A DNA stretch of 48,769 nucleotides from an uncultured Bacteroidales bacterium (GTDB taxonomy: Bacteria; Bacteroidota; Bacteroidia; Bacteroidales; Bacteroidaceae). The notes beneath the pieces are model-generated. The model saw only the letters and a list, made by a program, of their open reading frames with translations. It ran no database searches and was not told the origin of the DNA. Both the position numbers and the translations under genes were made by a program. Shown piece after piece: positions 9,510 to 18,435 of the stretch (position 1 is its first letter; every line of letters begins with the position of its first letter). The DNA lies in the NCBI GenBank assembly GCA_902779315.1, contig CACZBC010000010.1, positions 1-48,769 on the forward strand. The letters run 5' to 3'.

Positions 9510-9537
9510 TTTTGAATTTTGAATTTTGAATTTTGAA
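9510..9537 (+). repeat. Four perfect TTTTGAA heptamers
   Basis: Exact heptamers at 9510, 9517, 9524 and 9531. One of the repeated TTTG cores (9525-9528) is correctly spaced to be the -33 element of the tRNA promoter. Confidence 0.85.
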
Positions 9538-9555
9538 TTATTTGTCTTACCTTTG
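9525..9555 (+). promoter_or_regulatory. Promoter of tRNA-Gln (TTTG-N19-TACCTTTG)
   Basis: The -33 TTTG is at 9525-9528 and the -7 TACCTTTG at 9548-9555, with the consensus 19-bp spacing. The tRNA begins 33 bp further on. Confidence 0.75.
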
Positions 9556-9588
9556 CACCCGCAAACGCAAAAACGTTTGATTTTGGAT

Positions 9589-9659
9589 TGGGCTATGGTG
9601 TAATGGTAGCACAAGAGGTTTTGGTTCTCTTAGTCTTGGTTCGAACCCAGGTAGTCCAA
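9589..9659 (+). tRNA. tRNA-Gln (anticodon TTG)
   Basis: The acceptor stem pairs TGGGCTA with TAGTCCA (one G-T wobble). The anticodon loop TTTTGGT carries TTG at positions 34-36, and the T arm is CTTGG-TTCGAAC-CCAGG. The discriminator base is A and no CCA is encoded. A G-T pair closes the anticodon stem. Confidence 0.95.
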
Positions 9660-9663
9660 CTCA

Positions 9664-9694
9664 CTGCGGCAGTCACATAACGTGGCTGCCGCAG
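9664..9694 (+). terminator. Terminator hairpin after tRNA-Gln
   Basis: A 13-bp stem (one wobble) with loop ATAAC begins five bases after the tRNA. A T-rich run follows only after ~15 bases, so it may act in 3' processing as well as termination. Confidence 0.65.
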
Positions 9695-9721
9695 TTCGTA
9701 TTGCAACTTTTTCCTCTTTTT

Positions 9722-9753
9722 TTTGCTCGTTTCGGGGGAAAATGCTAATTTTG
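9722..9753 (+). promoter_or_regulatory. Promoter of the beta-lactamase-fold gene (TTTG-N20-TAATTTTG)
   Basis: TTTG at 9722-9725 and TAATTTTG at 9746-9753 are 20 bp apart. The position, 21 bp before ATG 9775, decides the start of the downstream gene. Confidence 0.75.
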
Positions 9754-9774
9754 CAGCAAACAAAACTGACTTCT

Positions 9775-11034
9775 ATGCATACAATTTCCAGACTCATATC
9801 CCTGCTCATCGTGGCAGTTATGCCGATTATGGGGGCGGCTCAGGCACTCAAGCATGTTCGGCCGGAACGCGTCGGCATGTCGTCAGAGCGATTGCTCGTG
9901 GCCGACTCCATCATTCAAGACGCCATCCATCGCGGAGACATTCCAGGAGCTGTGCTGGCTGTTGTCCGACACGACAAAATCGCCTACCTCAAAGCCTATG
10001 GGAACCGACAGGTATGGCCCAAGGTTGAACCGATGACGACGGGAACGGTCTTCGATATGGCATCGTGCAGCAAGGCTATGTCCACAGCCCTCTCAGCGCT
10101 CATTTTGTGCGAAGAGGGCAAGTTCCGCATGCTCGACCCGGTCAGCCGCTATGTTTCCGGATTCGAGGACTGGAAAGACGCTTCGGGCGAGACCACGACT
10201 ATCCGCATCCACCACCTCATGACACACACGTCAGGTCTGCCTGCCTACTACTCTCCCCAGCCCGACGCCGTGCCCAATCCGGATGCAGCCATCCGTCGCA
10301 TCGCACACATCAAGCGCGAGTTCGAGCCTGGCACAGGTTTCCGCTACAGTTGTTTGAATTTTATTACATTACAGCGCATCATCGAAAAGACAAGCGGTAT
10401 GTCGCTCCGCCAATTCTCGCGCCAACACATCTTCGCTCCGCTCGAGATGAACCACACCGACTACATCCCTTGTGCGCCAGATATGCAGGGAGTTTGGCAC
10501 AATACCGACGAACCCTGCTGGGCAGCACAGATGCCTCGAGGCGAGGACTGGCGAAGCATCGTCGCTCCCACCACCCGCCAAGGTACCGACAGCGTGCTCT
10601 GCGGAATGGTGCACGATCCTCTGGCACGCATCATGAACGGAGGCATCAGCGGAAATGCCGGACTCTTCAGCACAGCCGAGGACATCGCCATTCTGTGCGC
10701 CATGCTCCAGAACGACGGGAAGTGGCAAGGCAAACGCATTCTCAGCCCGCAGACTGCACAAATGGTGCGCACAGTGCCCCGCTTTGCCGAGCCATTCGGA
10801 CGGACTTACGGATGGGACAACTATAGTGCCTATGCCTCGTGCAACGGCGACCTCTTCTCGTCGCAGACCTACTGCCACACAGGCTTCACGGGAACAGGCA
10901 TCGTCATCGACCCCGAGTTGGACTGCAGCGTCATTCTACTCACCAATTGCGTCCATCCCGATGAGGGCGGTTCCACTGTCCGACTGCGTTCCCTCGTCAG
11001 CAATGCCATAGCAGCCAGCATAACGGACAAATAG
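9775..11034 (+). CDS. Exported serine hydrolase of the beta-lactamase (class C-like) fold
   Basis: The 419-residue protein has a signal peptide (residues 1-23, ending GAAQA) and one beta-lactamase-like domain. The S-x-x-K catalytic pair is S97-K100 in MASCSKAM. The second motif is Y191-S in YSCLNF, and the third is HTGFTG near the C-terminus. Family members are esterases, D-amino-peptidases or beta-lactamases, so the substrate cannot be called. The YSCLNF motif has Cys where many relatives have Asp or Asn. ATG 9775 is chosen because a promoter with both boxes ends at 9753; an upstream GTG would lie before it. The gene stands alone. Confidence 0.88.
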   Translation: MHTISRLISLLIVAVMPIMGAAQALKHVRPERVGMSSERLLVADSIIQDAIHRGDIPGAVLAVVRHDKIAYLKAYGNRQVWPKVEPMTTGTVFDMASCSKAMSTALSALILCEEGKFRMLDPVSRYVSGFEDWKDASGETTTIRIHHLMTHTSGLPAYYSPQPDAVPNPDAAIRRIAHIKREFEPGTGFRYSCLNFITLQRIIEKTSGMSLRQFSRQHIFAPLEMNHTDYIPCAPDMQGVWHNTDEPCWAAQMPRGEDWRSIVAPTTRQGTDSVLCGMVHDPLARIMNGGISGNAGLFSTAEDIAILCAMLQNDGKWQGKRILSPQTAQMVRTVPRFAEPFGRTYGWDNYSAYASCNGDLFSSQTYCHTGFTGTGIVIDPELDCSVILLTNCVHPDEGGSTVRLRSLVSNAIAASITDK

Positions 11035-11072
11035 ACAATCGCTGACTCCTCTCTCAAAATCTTTTGTTGCTT

Positions 11073-11182
11073 TTGTCTATTCTAGGCACGTTAAGTTTGC
11101 CATCGTCACGTGTGATGTTTGCCATCGTCACGTGTGTCGTTTACCATCATCACGTGTGTCGTTTGGCATCGTCACGTGTGAT
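11073..11182 (+). repeat. 22-bp-period intergenic array B
   Basis: Four near-identical units at 11095-11116, 11117-11138, 11139-11160 and 11161-11182 follow one 22-base degenerate unit from 11073. Each carries GTCACGTGTG or ATCACGTGTG (palindrome CACGTG) and a GTTTGCCATC-type flank. It lies within the 363-bp space between the hydrolase gene and rbsK. The rest of that space is AT-rich, with the rbsK promoter at its right end. Confidence 0.85.
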
Positions 11183-11335
11183 GTTTTTGTTTTTGGCAGG
11201 GCACGTTTGTAGCACAGGAATCAGACACCCTCTAATTCGTGAAGAAACGGCCCCTTAAAACGATTCATTAAAATTCAAAGAATTTTACCTTTTCAAAAAT
11301 ATTTCCAATTATAACGATAATTTGTATTGTAAACA

Positions 11336-11367
11336 TTTGGTGACTTCATAAATTCTTCGTACTTTTA
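11336..11367 (+). promoter_or_regulatory. Promoter of rbsK (TTTG-N20-TACTTTTA)
   Basis: TTTG at 11336-11339 and TACTTTTA at 11360-11367 are 20 bp apart; the last base deviates from TAnnTTTG. ATG 11398 follows at 31 bp. Confidence 0.6.
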
Positions 11368-11397
11368 CGTCCAGAAAACTCAAATGATTTGAATAAT

Positions 11398-12321
11398 ATG
11401 AGCAAACGCATTGTTGTAGTAGGCAGTTGCAACACGGATATGGTGATCCGGGTGGACCATTTGCCGCTGCCTGGTGAGACGATTATCGGGCATGATTTCA
11501 TCACGAATCAAGGCGGCAAGGGTGCAAATCAGGCTGTAGCTGTCAGACGACTGGGAGGCGAGACGGCTTTCATAGCTCGATTGGGCAACGACGATTTCGG
11601 CAAGAATTCGCTCCGATTGCTCACAGAAGAGGGCATCGACACACAATTTGTGAGCCTGACGGACGGCATTTCGACGGGTGTGGCGCTCATTCCCGTTGAC
11701 GACAAAGGCGAGAACTCAATCATCGTCTCGAGTGGGGCCAACGCTTTGCTCTCGACCGACGACATCGTAGCTGCAGAACCGTTGTTCCGCGAGGCTGCCA
11801 TCCTACTGATGCAGCTGGAAACGCCCATCCCGACGCTAATCAGTGCAGCTCGAATGGCAAAACGCTACGGAGCAAAAGTGGTGCTGAACCCTGCCCCCTA
11901 TCCTAAGGAACCGCTGCCCGCCGAACTGCTCGAGATGGTGGACATCATCACGCCAAACGAGACTGAGGCTACAAGAATGAGCGGCGTGAAGGTAACGGAC
12001 GAAGGCTCGGCTCTGGAAGCAATCCGCGCCATCCAACGGCAAGGCGTGGTAGACGTGATCATTACAGCTGGAGCTGCAGGAGCCTATACAACAAAGAACG
12101 GGCAACTGGTCTGCATTCCCACGGACAAGGTGGATGTGGTGGACACAACGGCTGCAGGCGACACATTCTGCGGGGCTCTGTGTGTGGCACTCTGCAAAGG
12201 TGAGGACTTCGCAGAGGCTATCCGCTTCGCCAACAAGGCCGCTTCGCTCAGCGTGACTAGAATCGGAGCTTGGAGAAGCATACCATACGAAAAAGAAATT
12301 CTTTCAACCCTTAATCCTTAA
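11398..12321 (+). CDS. rbsK: Ribokinase
   Basis: The enzyme phosphorylates ribose with ATP to ribose-5-phosphate. The PfkB family signatures are present: GGKGANQAVAVRRLGG near residues 40-55, and DTTAAGDTFCGAL near 245, whose second Asp is the catalytic base. The length (307) matches ribokinases. I chose ATG 11398 (MSKRIVVVGSC) over a TTG three codons upstream. The downstream permease begins 20 bp after the stop, so the two form an operon for sugar uptake and activation. Ribose is the family's usual substrate, but a related nucleoside or pentose is possible. Confidence 0.9.
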   Translation: MSKRIVVVGSCNTDMVIRVDHLPLPGETIIGHDFITNQGGKGANQAVAVRRLGGETAFIARLGNDDFGKNSLRLLTEEGIDTQFVSLTDGISTGVALIPVDDKGENSIIVSSGANALLSTDDIVAAEPLFREAAILLMQLETPIPTLISAARMAKRYGAKVVLNPAPYPKEPLPAELLEMVDIITPNETEATRMSGVKVTDEGSALEAIRAIQRQGVVDVIITAGAAGAYTTKNGQLVCIPTDKVDVVDTTAAGDTFCGALCVALCKGEDFAEAIRFANKAASLSVTRIGAWRSIPYEKEILSTLNP

Positions 12322-12337
12322 CTCATAACTTACTCAT
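12310..12337 (+). repeat. Heptamer repeat at the rbsK/permease junction
   Basis: CTTAATC, CTTAACT, CATAACT and TACTCAT lie in tandem across the rbsK stop codon (12319-12321), ending four bases before the permease ATG. Confidence 0.55.
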
Positions 12338-12341
12338 AGCC

Positions 12342-13373
12342 ATGTTCATTGTAAAAAGTTATCTATTGGCTGTCATTCTGTGCGTTGTCACGATGATGTG
12401 CTGGGGCTCGTGGGGAAACACCCAGAAACTTGCGGGCAAAAGCTGGCGATACGAGCTCTTCTACTGGGATTATGTAATCGGCATCCTGCTCTTCTCACTC
12501 GTAGTGGGCTTCACTTTCGGCAGTTTCGGTGAGGAGGGACGCAGCTTCACGACGGACCTTGCCCAATTGTCGCTTCCCACTTTCGGCTGGATCATCCTTG
12601 GCGGCATGATTTTCAATCTGGCAAACATCCTGCTGAGTGCTTCCATCTCGCAAGCCGGCATGACGGTAGCCTTCCCCATTGGAGTGGGTTTGGCGCTGGT
12701 GCTCGGCGTCATCCACAACTACATTCTGCAGGCAAAGGGAAACGCCTTGCTGCTCTTTCTGGGTGTAGCTCTGGTTGTAGTGGCAATCGTGGTGAACGGA
12801 ATAGCCTCTGGCCGCATTCAGAAACTTCGTACTATGGGAGAGACGGGCGAGCCCGAGAAGAGTTCCAGTAGCCGCAAAGGCATCATTCTGGCCATCGTGG
12901 CTGGCGTGCTGATGTCGTTCTTCTACAGCTTCGTAGCGAAAGGCATGGATCTGGACAACTTCGAGAATCCGGCCATCGGTAAGGCAACACCTTACACTGC
13001 ATTCTTCATCTTCTCAGTAGGTGTGTTCCTGAGCAATTTCTTATGGGGCACGATAGCCATGAAGCGACCCGTGGAAGGCGAACCGGTCGACTATGCCGAC
13101 TATTTCCGAGGCTCTGGCAGTTTGCATCTGGTCGGTCTGCTGGGCGGCATCATTTGGGGACTGGGAACCGTGCTCAGCTATATTGCTGCGGGCAAGGCTG
13201 GCGCTGCCATTTCGTATGCCCTGGGTCAGGGAGCGCCCCTGATAGCTGCATTGTGGGGCGTCTGTGTGTGGAAGGAATTCAAGGGTGCAGATGGGAAAAC
13301 GAATGGTTATCTGGCCATCATGTTCATCTTCTTCCTGGCCGGATTGGCTCTGATTGTAGCAGCGGGAAAATGA
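12342..13373 (+). CDS. GRP/RhaT-like sugar permease (probable ribose uptake)
   Basis: This inner-membrane protein of 343 residues has about ten hydrophobic helices arranged as two halves, as in the drug/metabolite superfamily. The N-terminal MMCWGSWGNTQKL and the central GVLMSFFYSFVAKGM resemble the glucose/ribose porter (GRP, RbsU-like) group annotated as RhaT-type permeases in Bacteroidetes. Its place directly after ribokinase points to ribose import. A terminator follows at 13411-13439. Confidence 0.8.
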   Translation: MFIVKSYLLAVILCVVTMMCWGSWGNTQKLAGKSWRYELFYWDYVIGILLFSLVVGFTFGSFGEEGRSFTTDLAQLSLPTFGWIILGGMIFNLANILLSASISQAGMTVAFPIGVGLALVLGVIHNYILQAKGNALLLFLGVALVVVAIVVNGIASGRIQKLRTMGETGEPEKSSSSRKGIILAIVAGVLMSFFYSFVAKGMDLDNFENPAIGKATPYTAFFIFSVGVFLSNFLWGTIAMKRPVEGEPVDYADYFRGSGSLHLVGLLGGIIWGLGTVLSYIAAGKAGAAISYALGQGAPLIAALWGVCVWKEFKGADGKTNGYLAIMFIFFLAGLALIVAAGK

Positions 13374-13410
13374 GAAAACAAAAGAATCAGAAATAAATGC
13401 ATGCATGTAC

Positions 13411-13439
13411 AATAAGGCGACAGAATCTGCCGCCTTATT
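13411..13439 (+). terminator. Rho-independent terminator after the rbsK operon
   Basis: A perfect 9-bp stem (AATAAGGCG with CGCCTTATT) and a short inner CAG/CTG pairing are followed by TTGTTT. Confidence 0.75.
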
Positions 13440-13580
13440 TGTTTAGTTGCAAAAAGAGAGTTTCTCACACTCGCGCACACCTATATATAAAAATGGAAAA
13501 TGAAACAATGAAAAAATGAAAAATTGTGGTGGAAATGCGAAATTTTCTATATATATAATGTGTAATTTGAAAAAATACCG

Positions 13581-13588
13581 TACATTTG
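13581..13588 (+). promoter_or_regulatory. Probable -7 promoter box for topA
   Basis: TACATTTG lies 39 bp before the topA ATG. The upstream region holds several ATGAAAA-type imperfect repeats and no well-spaced TTTG. Confidence 0.5.
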
Positions 13589-13627
13589 CAGCCGCAAATT
13601 GATAAATCGATAAAATAGAATAATATA

Positions 13628-15973
13628 ATGGCGAAGGATAATTTGGTAATTGTGGAGAGCCCAGCAAAGGCCAAGACGATAGAAAAGTTTTTGGGAGACA
13701 AATACAAGGTACTGTCCAGCTACGGACATATTCGCGACCTGAAGAAACGGTCGTTCAGCGTGGACGAAAAGACTTTCGAACCACAATACGAAGTTCCCGC
13801 CGACAAACAAAAGGTGGTGGCTCAGTTGAAGAGTATGGCAGATCAGGCAAACATGGTCTGGCTGGCTTCCGATGAAGACCGCGAAGGAGAAGCTATCAGT
13901 TGGCACCTCTATGAAGTGCTGGGACTGAGGCCCGAAAATACGCGTCGAATCGTCTTCCACGAAATCACGAAACCCGCCATTCTGGACGCCATAGAGCACC
14001 CCAGACAGATTGACCTCAATCTGGTGAACGCTCAGCAGGCTCGTAGAGTTCTGGATCGAATCGTGGGGTTCAAGCTCAGTCCCGTGCTTTGGCGCAAAGT
14101 GAAGCCAAGCCTTTCGGCTGGCCGCGTCCAGAGCGTTGCTGTCAGGCTGATTGTTGAGCGTGAACGCGAGATTCAGGATTTCCGCTGCGAAGAGAACTAT
14201 CGCGTCACAGCTGTCTTCCTCGATACTGAAGGCAACGAAGTGAAAGCCGAACTGAGCCGACGTTTCCCCACAATCGAAGAGGCAAAGGCATTCTTGGAGA
14301 GCTTGAAAGATGGCAAGTTCACCGTTCAGGACATTCAGACAAAACCCGTGAAACGAACGCCCGCTCCCCCATTCACGACAAGCACCCTGCAACAGGAAGC
14401 AGCTCACAAGCTCGGCCTCACTGTGGCCCAAACCATGATGGTAGCCCAACACCTTTATGAAAGCGGACGCATCACCTATATGCGTACAGACAGCGTCAAT
14501 CTGAGCAAACTATGTCTGGGTGCCAGCAAGACGGTCATCACAGAGCAAATGGGCAAAGAGTACGTCAAGACTCGCCAGTATCACACCAGTTCGAAAGGTG
14601 CTCAGGAGGCTCACGAAGCCATCCGTCCCACCTATATGGACCAACAACAGATAGAGGGCAACCAACAGGAACGCCGTCTCTACGACCTGATTTGGAAGCG
14701 CACCATCGCCAGCCAAATGGCCGATGCAGAGTTAGAACGCACTCATGTCATCATCAATATCGACGGAAAGGAAGAGACATTCCTGGCCGATGGAGAAGTG
14801 GTCAAGTTCGACGGTTTCCTCCGTGTCTATAGTGACCAAAGCAACGAGATCATCCTCGAGAACGAAGACAACGAGAACCTCAGCACATTGCCCGTCATGA
14901 ATGTGGGCGAAACACTCAATCGCGATCAGATTGTAGCCACACAACGCTTCTCACAACGCCCTGTTCGCTACAACGAAGCAAGTCTGGTCCGCAAACTCGA
15001 GGAACTTGGTATCGGCCGCCCCAGCACCTACGCCACAACCATTACAACCATTCAACAACGTGAATATGTGGAGAAAGGCGACAAGCCAGGCGAAGAACGC
15101 TCGTATCAAACCCTTACCTTGAAAGGTGACAAATTGACTCAGGCTTCGCACACAACCATCGTGGGACAGGAACGTGGCAAACTCTTGCCTACAGATACGG
15201 GTATCGTGGTAAACGACTATCTCACCGAGAATTTCCCCGAAATCATGGACTACAATTTCACAGCCGACATTGAGAAGGAATTCGACGAAATCGCTGAAGG
15301 AAAGATGGCTTGGGAGGGCGTGGTCAAGGACTTCTACAAGGACTTCGAACCTTTGGTGGAAAAGTCTGTCAACACTCATACAGAGCACAAGGTCGGCGAG
15401 CGGCTCTTGGGCAAAGACCCTGCCACAGGAGCCCCTGTAACAGTGAAGATTGGACGCTTCGGCCCCGTCGCTCAAATGGGTGGCACAGCAACTGGAGAAA
15501 AGCCTCGTTTCGCTCAACTCAATGCAGGCCAGAAACTCGAGACCATCACATTGGAGGAAGCACTCGAACTCTTCCAACTGCCCAAGAAACTTGGCATGTA
15601 CGAAGGCGAACCCATCATCATCGGAGCAGGAAAATACGGTCCATATGTTTCTCACAAAGGCTCTTATGTCTCTGTTCCAAAAGGCACAGATCCTATGGAT
15701 TTGACCTTTGAGCAAGCCGTCATTATGATGCATCGCAAACATCAGGAAGAGGCAGAACGCCACCTCAAATCCTTCGAAGAAGATCCTGAGTTGGAAGTGC
15801 TGAATGGTCGCTACGGCCCGTACATTTCCTACAAGGGCAACAACTTCCGCCTGCCCAAGAACATGCACGAAAAGGCAAACGACTTGACTTATGAAGCTTG
15901 CATGGAAATCATCAACGAACAAAACGAGAAGCCTGCTGCAAAGGCTCCGAGACGACGCTTCGCTCGCAAATGA
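13628..15973 (+). CDS. topA: DNA topoisomerase I
   Basis: The type IA topoisomerase relaxes negative supercoils. A Toprim domain starts at residue 1 (VIVESPAKAKTIEKFLG, with ASDEDREGEAISWH near 77-90). The central domain carries the catalytic tyrosine Y284 in RITYMRTDS. The C-terminus has three glycine-rich topoisomerase repeats (GRFGPVAQMG, GKYGPYVSHKG, GRYGPYISYKG) instead of the cysteine zinc fingers of the E. coli enzyme. Length 781 is usual for Bacteroidetes. Its stop codon overlaps the start of aroK (ATGA), so topA-aroK-speA are probably translated from one message. Confidence 0.96.
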   Translation: MAKDNLVIVESPAKAKTIEKFLGDKYKVLSSYGHIRDLKKRSFSVDEKTFEPQYEVPADKQKVVAQLKSMADQANMVWLASDEDREGEAISWHLYEVLGLRPENTRRIVFHEITKPAILDAIEHPRQIDLNLVNAQQARRVLDRIVGFKLSPVLWRKVKPSLSAGRVQSVAVRLIVEREREIQDFRCEENYRVTAVFLDTEGNEVKAELSRRFPTIEEAKAFLESLKDGKFTVQDIQTKPVKRTPAPPFTTSTLQQEAAHKLGLTVAQTMMVAQHLYESGRITYMRTDSVNLSKLCLGASKTVITEQMGKEYVKTRQYHTSSKGAQEAHEAIRPTYMDQQQIEGNQQERRLYDLIWKRTIASQMADAELERTHVIINIDGKEETFLADGEVVKFDGFLRVYSDQSNEIILENEDNENLSTLPVMNVGETLNRDQIVATQRFSQRPVRYNEASLVRKLEELGIGRPSTYATTITTIQQREYVEKGDKPGEERSYQTLTLKGDKLTQASHTTIVGQERGKLLPTDTGIVVNDYLTENFPEIMDYNFTADIEKEFDEIAEGKMAWEGVVKDFYKDFEPLVEKSVNTHTEHKVGERLLGKDPATGAPVTVKIGRFGPVAQMGGTATGEKPRFAQLNAGQKLETITLEEALELFQLPKKLGMYEGEPIIIGAGKYGPYVSHKGSYVSVPKGTDPMDLTFEQAVIMMHRKHQEEAERHLKSFEEDPELEVLNGRYGPYISYKGNNFRLPKNMHEKANDLTYEACMEIINEQNEKPAAKAPRRRFARK

Positions 15974-16497
15974 AAAGCATCATCCTGATTGGCTACATGG
16001 GCTCCGGCAAGACAACTGTCGGACGACAACTCGCCCTAGCACTTGGTCGCACATTCTACGACTTGGACTGGTACATCGAAATGCGCTACCATCGTACTGT
16101 AGCACAACTCTTTGCCGAGAAAGGCGAAGAAGGCTTCCGCGAACTGGAACGCAATATGCTACACGAAGCCGCTGAATTCGAAGACATTGTCCTAAGTTGC
16201 GGTGGCGGCACTCCCTGTTTCTTCGACAACATGGACTACATTCGTAGTGTGGGCGAAAGCGTCTATCTGAAAGCGACTCCAGAGGTACTGGCCCAGCATC
16301 TCAAAATGCGAAAGGTGGAAAGGCCTCTATTACAAGGGAAAAGCGAAGACGAACTGCTCGATTTCATCCGCACATCGCTCAAAGAGCGTGAACCTTACTA
16401 TCTAAAAGCTGAGCACGTAATCGATGTGACCTTGCTCGACAACTATGACAAACTACAAATCAGCGTCCAACTCATCAGAGAAGCATTGGGACTTTAA
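15970..16497 (+). CDS. aroK: Shikimate kinase
   Basis: The enzyme phosphorylates shikimate in aromatic amino acid synthesis. The P-loop GYMGSGKTTVG is at residues 8-18, the shikimate-binding DLDWYIE follows near 33, and CGGGTP lies near 78-83. Length 175 is normal. The start at 15970 shares an ATGA with the topA stop, which suggests translational coupling; a longer in-frame start 72 bp upstream would run through topA and is rejected. Confidence 0.94.
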   Translation: MKSIILIGYMGSGKTTVGRQLALALGRTFYDLDWYIEMRYHRTVAQLFAEKGEEGFRELERNMLHEAAEFEDIVLSCGGGTPCFFDNMDYIRSVGESVYLKATPEVLAQHLKMRKVERPLLQGKSEDELLDFIRTSLKEREPYYLKAEHVIDVTLLDNYDKLQISVQLIREALGL

Positions 16498-16515
16498 ATA
16501 GTAAATCGCAAATCA
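16495..16515 (+). repeat. Heptamer repeat at the aroK/speA junction
   Basis: TAAATAG, TAAATCG and CAAATCA lie in tandem. The first unit begins exactly at the aroK stop codon TAA (16495-16497). Two more decayed units lead to the speA ATG. Confidence 0.6.
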
Positions 16516-16526
16516 TTAGACAGTAA

Positions 16527-18419
16527 ATGAAAAAGTGGCGTATTGAGGACTCTGAGGAGCTCTACAACATCAAAGGCTGGGGAGTAAATTACTTCGGCAT
16601 CAACGAGAAAGGACACGTCTATGTCACGCCAAAGAAGAACAGCGTGCAGGTAGACCTCAAAGAGGTTGTGGACCAACTGGCAACTCGTCATGTAACTGCT
16701 CCTGTACTGCTCCGCTTCCCTGATATTCTCGACAACCGAATCGAGAAGACAGACGAGTGTTTTCGCAAAGCTACAAAGGAATACGAGTACAAGGGCGAAC
16801 ACTTCATTATCTTCCCCATCAAGGTCAACCAGATGCGACCCGTCGTTGAGGAAATCATCAGTCACGGCAAGCGCTATAACCTCGGACTGGAAGCTGGTTC
16901 AAAACCTGAACTTCATGCTGTCCTTGCCACAAACATGGATAGCGACAGCCTCATCATCTGCAATGGACACAAGGACCAAAACTTCATCGAACTTGCACTT
17001 CTGGCTCAGAAGATGGGCAAACGCGTCTTTCTCGTCATTGAGAAACTTCCCGAATTGGCCGTTATTGCTGAGACAGCAAAGAAGCTTGGCGTGCACCCCA
17101 ATCTGGGCATCCGCATTAAGTTGGCAAGTAACGGCAGCGGAAAGTGGAGCGAGAGTGGCGGCGATGCCTCAAAATTCGGACTGAACTCGTCTGAACTTTT
17201 GATGGCTCTGCAGAAACTTGACGAACTTGGATTGCGCGATTGTCTGCGCCTCATCCACTTCCACATAGGCAGCCAAATCAACAAAATTCGCCGTATCAGC
17301 ACAGCTCTTCGCGAAGCAGCACAATACTATGTTCAACTTCATTCTATGGGCTTCGACATCAAGTTTGTCGATTGTGGTGGTGGCTTAGGTGTCGATTACG
17401 ATGGAACTCGGAGCAGCAATAGCGAAAGTAGCGTCAATTATAGTATTCAGGAGTATGTCAACGACTGCATTTACACCTTTGTGGAAGCAGCCAACAGAAA
17501 CGACATTCCACATCCCAACCTCATTACGGAAGGTGGCCGTTCATTGACGGCTCATCATAGTGTCCTCGTCATAGATGTCTTGGAAAGTGTCTCGGCTCCA
17601 CAAATGCCAGAAGATTTCGAACCAGGACCAGACGACCACAAACTTGTGCACGACCTGACAGAAATATGGGACAAGCTCTCTTCACGTTCCCTTCTTGAGG
17701 ACTGGCACGATGCTGAGGACATCAGAGAGGAAGCACTCGACCTCTTCCGTCACGGCATCATCGACCTCAAAACTCGCGCTCAAATCGAGTCGCTCTATTG
17801 GGCCATCAGTCATGAAGTGGCAGAGCTGGCACATCACCAAAAGCATGTTCCTGACGAACTACGCAACCTCGACAAGCAGATGGCCGACAAGTACTTCTGC
17901 AACTTCTCGCTCTTCCAAAGCATGCCTGACTCCTGGGGCATCGACCAACTCTTCCCCATCATGCCGATTGCACGATTGGAAGAGCAGCCCACAAGAAGCG
18001 CAACCTTACAGGACATCACTTGCGACAGCGATGGCAAGATAACAGCTTACGTCAACGGAGGTCAGCAGACGAACTACATTCCTCTGCATCCCGTCCGTCA
18101 AGGAGAACATTATTATATAGGTGTCTTCCTCGTTGGTGCTTATCAGGAGATTCTGGGCAACATGCACAACCTCTTTGGTGACACAAATGCTGTTCACATC
18201 AGCGTAGACAAGGACGACTATACCATCGAGCAATTCATTGACGGAGAAACTGTTGCTGATGTACTTGAGTATGTTCAGTATGACCCCAAAAAGCTCGTGC
18301 GTCGTCTTGAAATTTGGGTGAGCAAAGCTATCAAGGACGGCAAAATCACTCCTAACGAAGGCAAGGAATTTATCAGCAACTATCGTGCAGGACTCTACGG
18401 ATACACCTATCTGGAATAA
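16527..18419 (+). CDS. speA: Biosynthetic arginine decarboxylase
   Basis: The PLP enzyme converts arginine to agmatine, the first step of polyamine synthesis. The PLP lysine is K99 in FPIKVNQ; HFHIGSQ near residue 244, GGGLGVDYDG near 285 and EGGRSLTAHHS near 336 are fold III decarboxylase motifs. At 630 residues it is the long SpeA form, not the diaminopimelate or ornithine type. It follows aroK by 29 bp and precedes the flavodiiron gene by 16 bp on the same strand. Confidence 0.95.
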   Translation: MKKWRIEDSEELYNIKGWGVNYFGINEKGHVYVTPKKNSVQVDLKEVVDQLATRHVTAPVLLRFPDILDNRIEKTDECFRKATKEYEYKGEHFIIFPIKVNQMRPVVEEIISHGKRYNLGLEAGSKPELHAVLATNMDSDSLIICNGHKDQNFIELALLAQKMGKRVFLVIEKLPELAVIAETAKKLGVHPNLGIRIKLASNGSGKWSESGGDASKFGLNSSELLMALQKLDELGLRDCLRLIHFHIGSQINKIRRISTALREAAQYYVQLHSMGFDIKFVDCGGGLGVDYDGTRSSNSESSVNYSIQEYVNDCIYTFVEAANRNDIPHPNLITEGGRSLTAHHSVLVIDVLESVSAPQMPEDFEPGPDDHKLVHDLTEIWDKLSSRSLLEDWHDAEDIREEALDLFRHGIIDLKTRAQIESLYWAISHEVAELAHHQKHVPDELRNLDKQMADKYFCNFSLFQSMPDSWGIDQLFPIMPIARLEEQPTRSATLQDITCDSDGKITAYVNGGQQTNYIPLHPVRQGEHYYIGVFLVGAYQEILGNMHNLFGDTNAVHISVDKDDYTIEQFIDGETVADVLEYVQYDPKKLVRRLEIWVSKAIKDGKITPNEGKEFISNYRAGLYGYTYLE

Positions 18420-18435
18420 TCTAAACTATATTAAT

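Noticed and set aside
9682-9774. N-terminal extension of the beta-lactamase-fold protein from a GTG
   Set aside because: A complete promoter (9722-9753) lies inside it, and the later ATG gives a proper signal peptide.
11064-11258. Small open frame of 64 codons across array B
   Set aside because: It is a translation of the 22-bp units themselves, with no start context or conserved feature.
11384-11390. ATG at 11384 or TTG at 11389 as the rbsK start
   Set aside because: The ATG is out of frame, and the TTG only adds three residues; ATG 11398 fits the family N-terminus.
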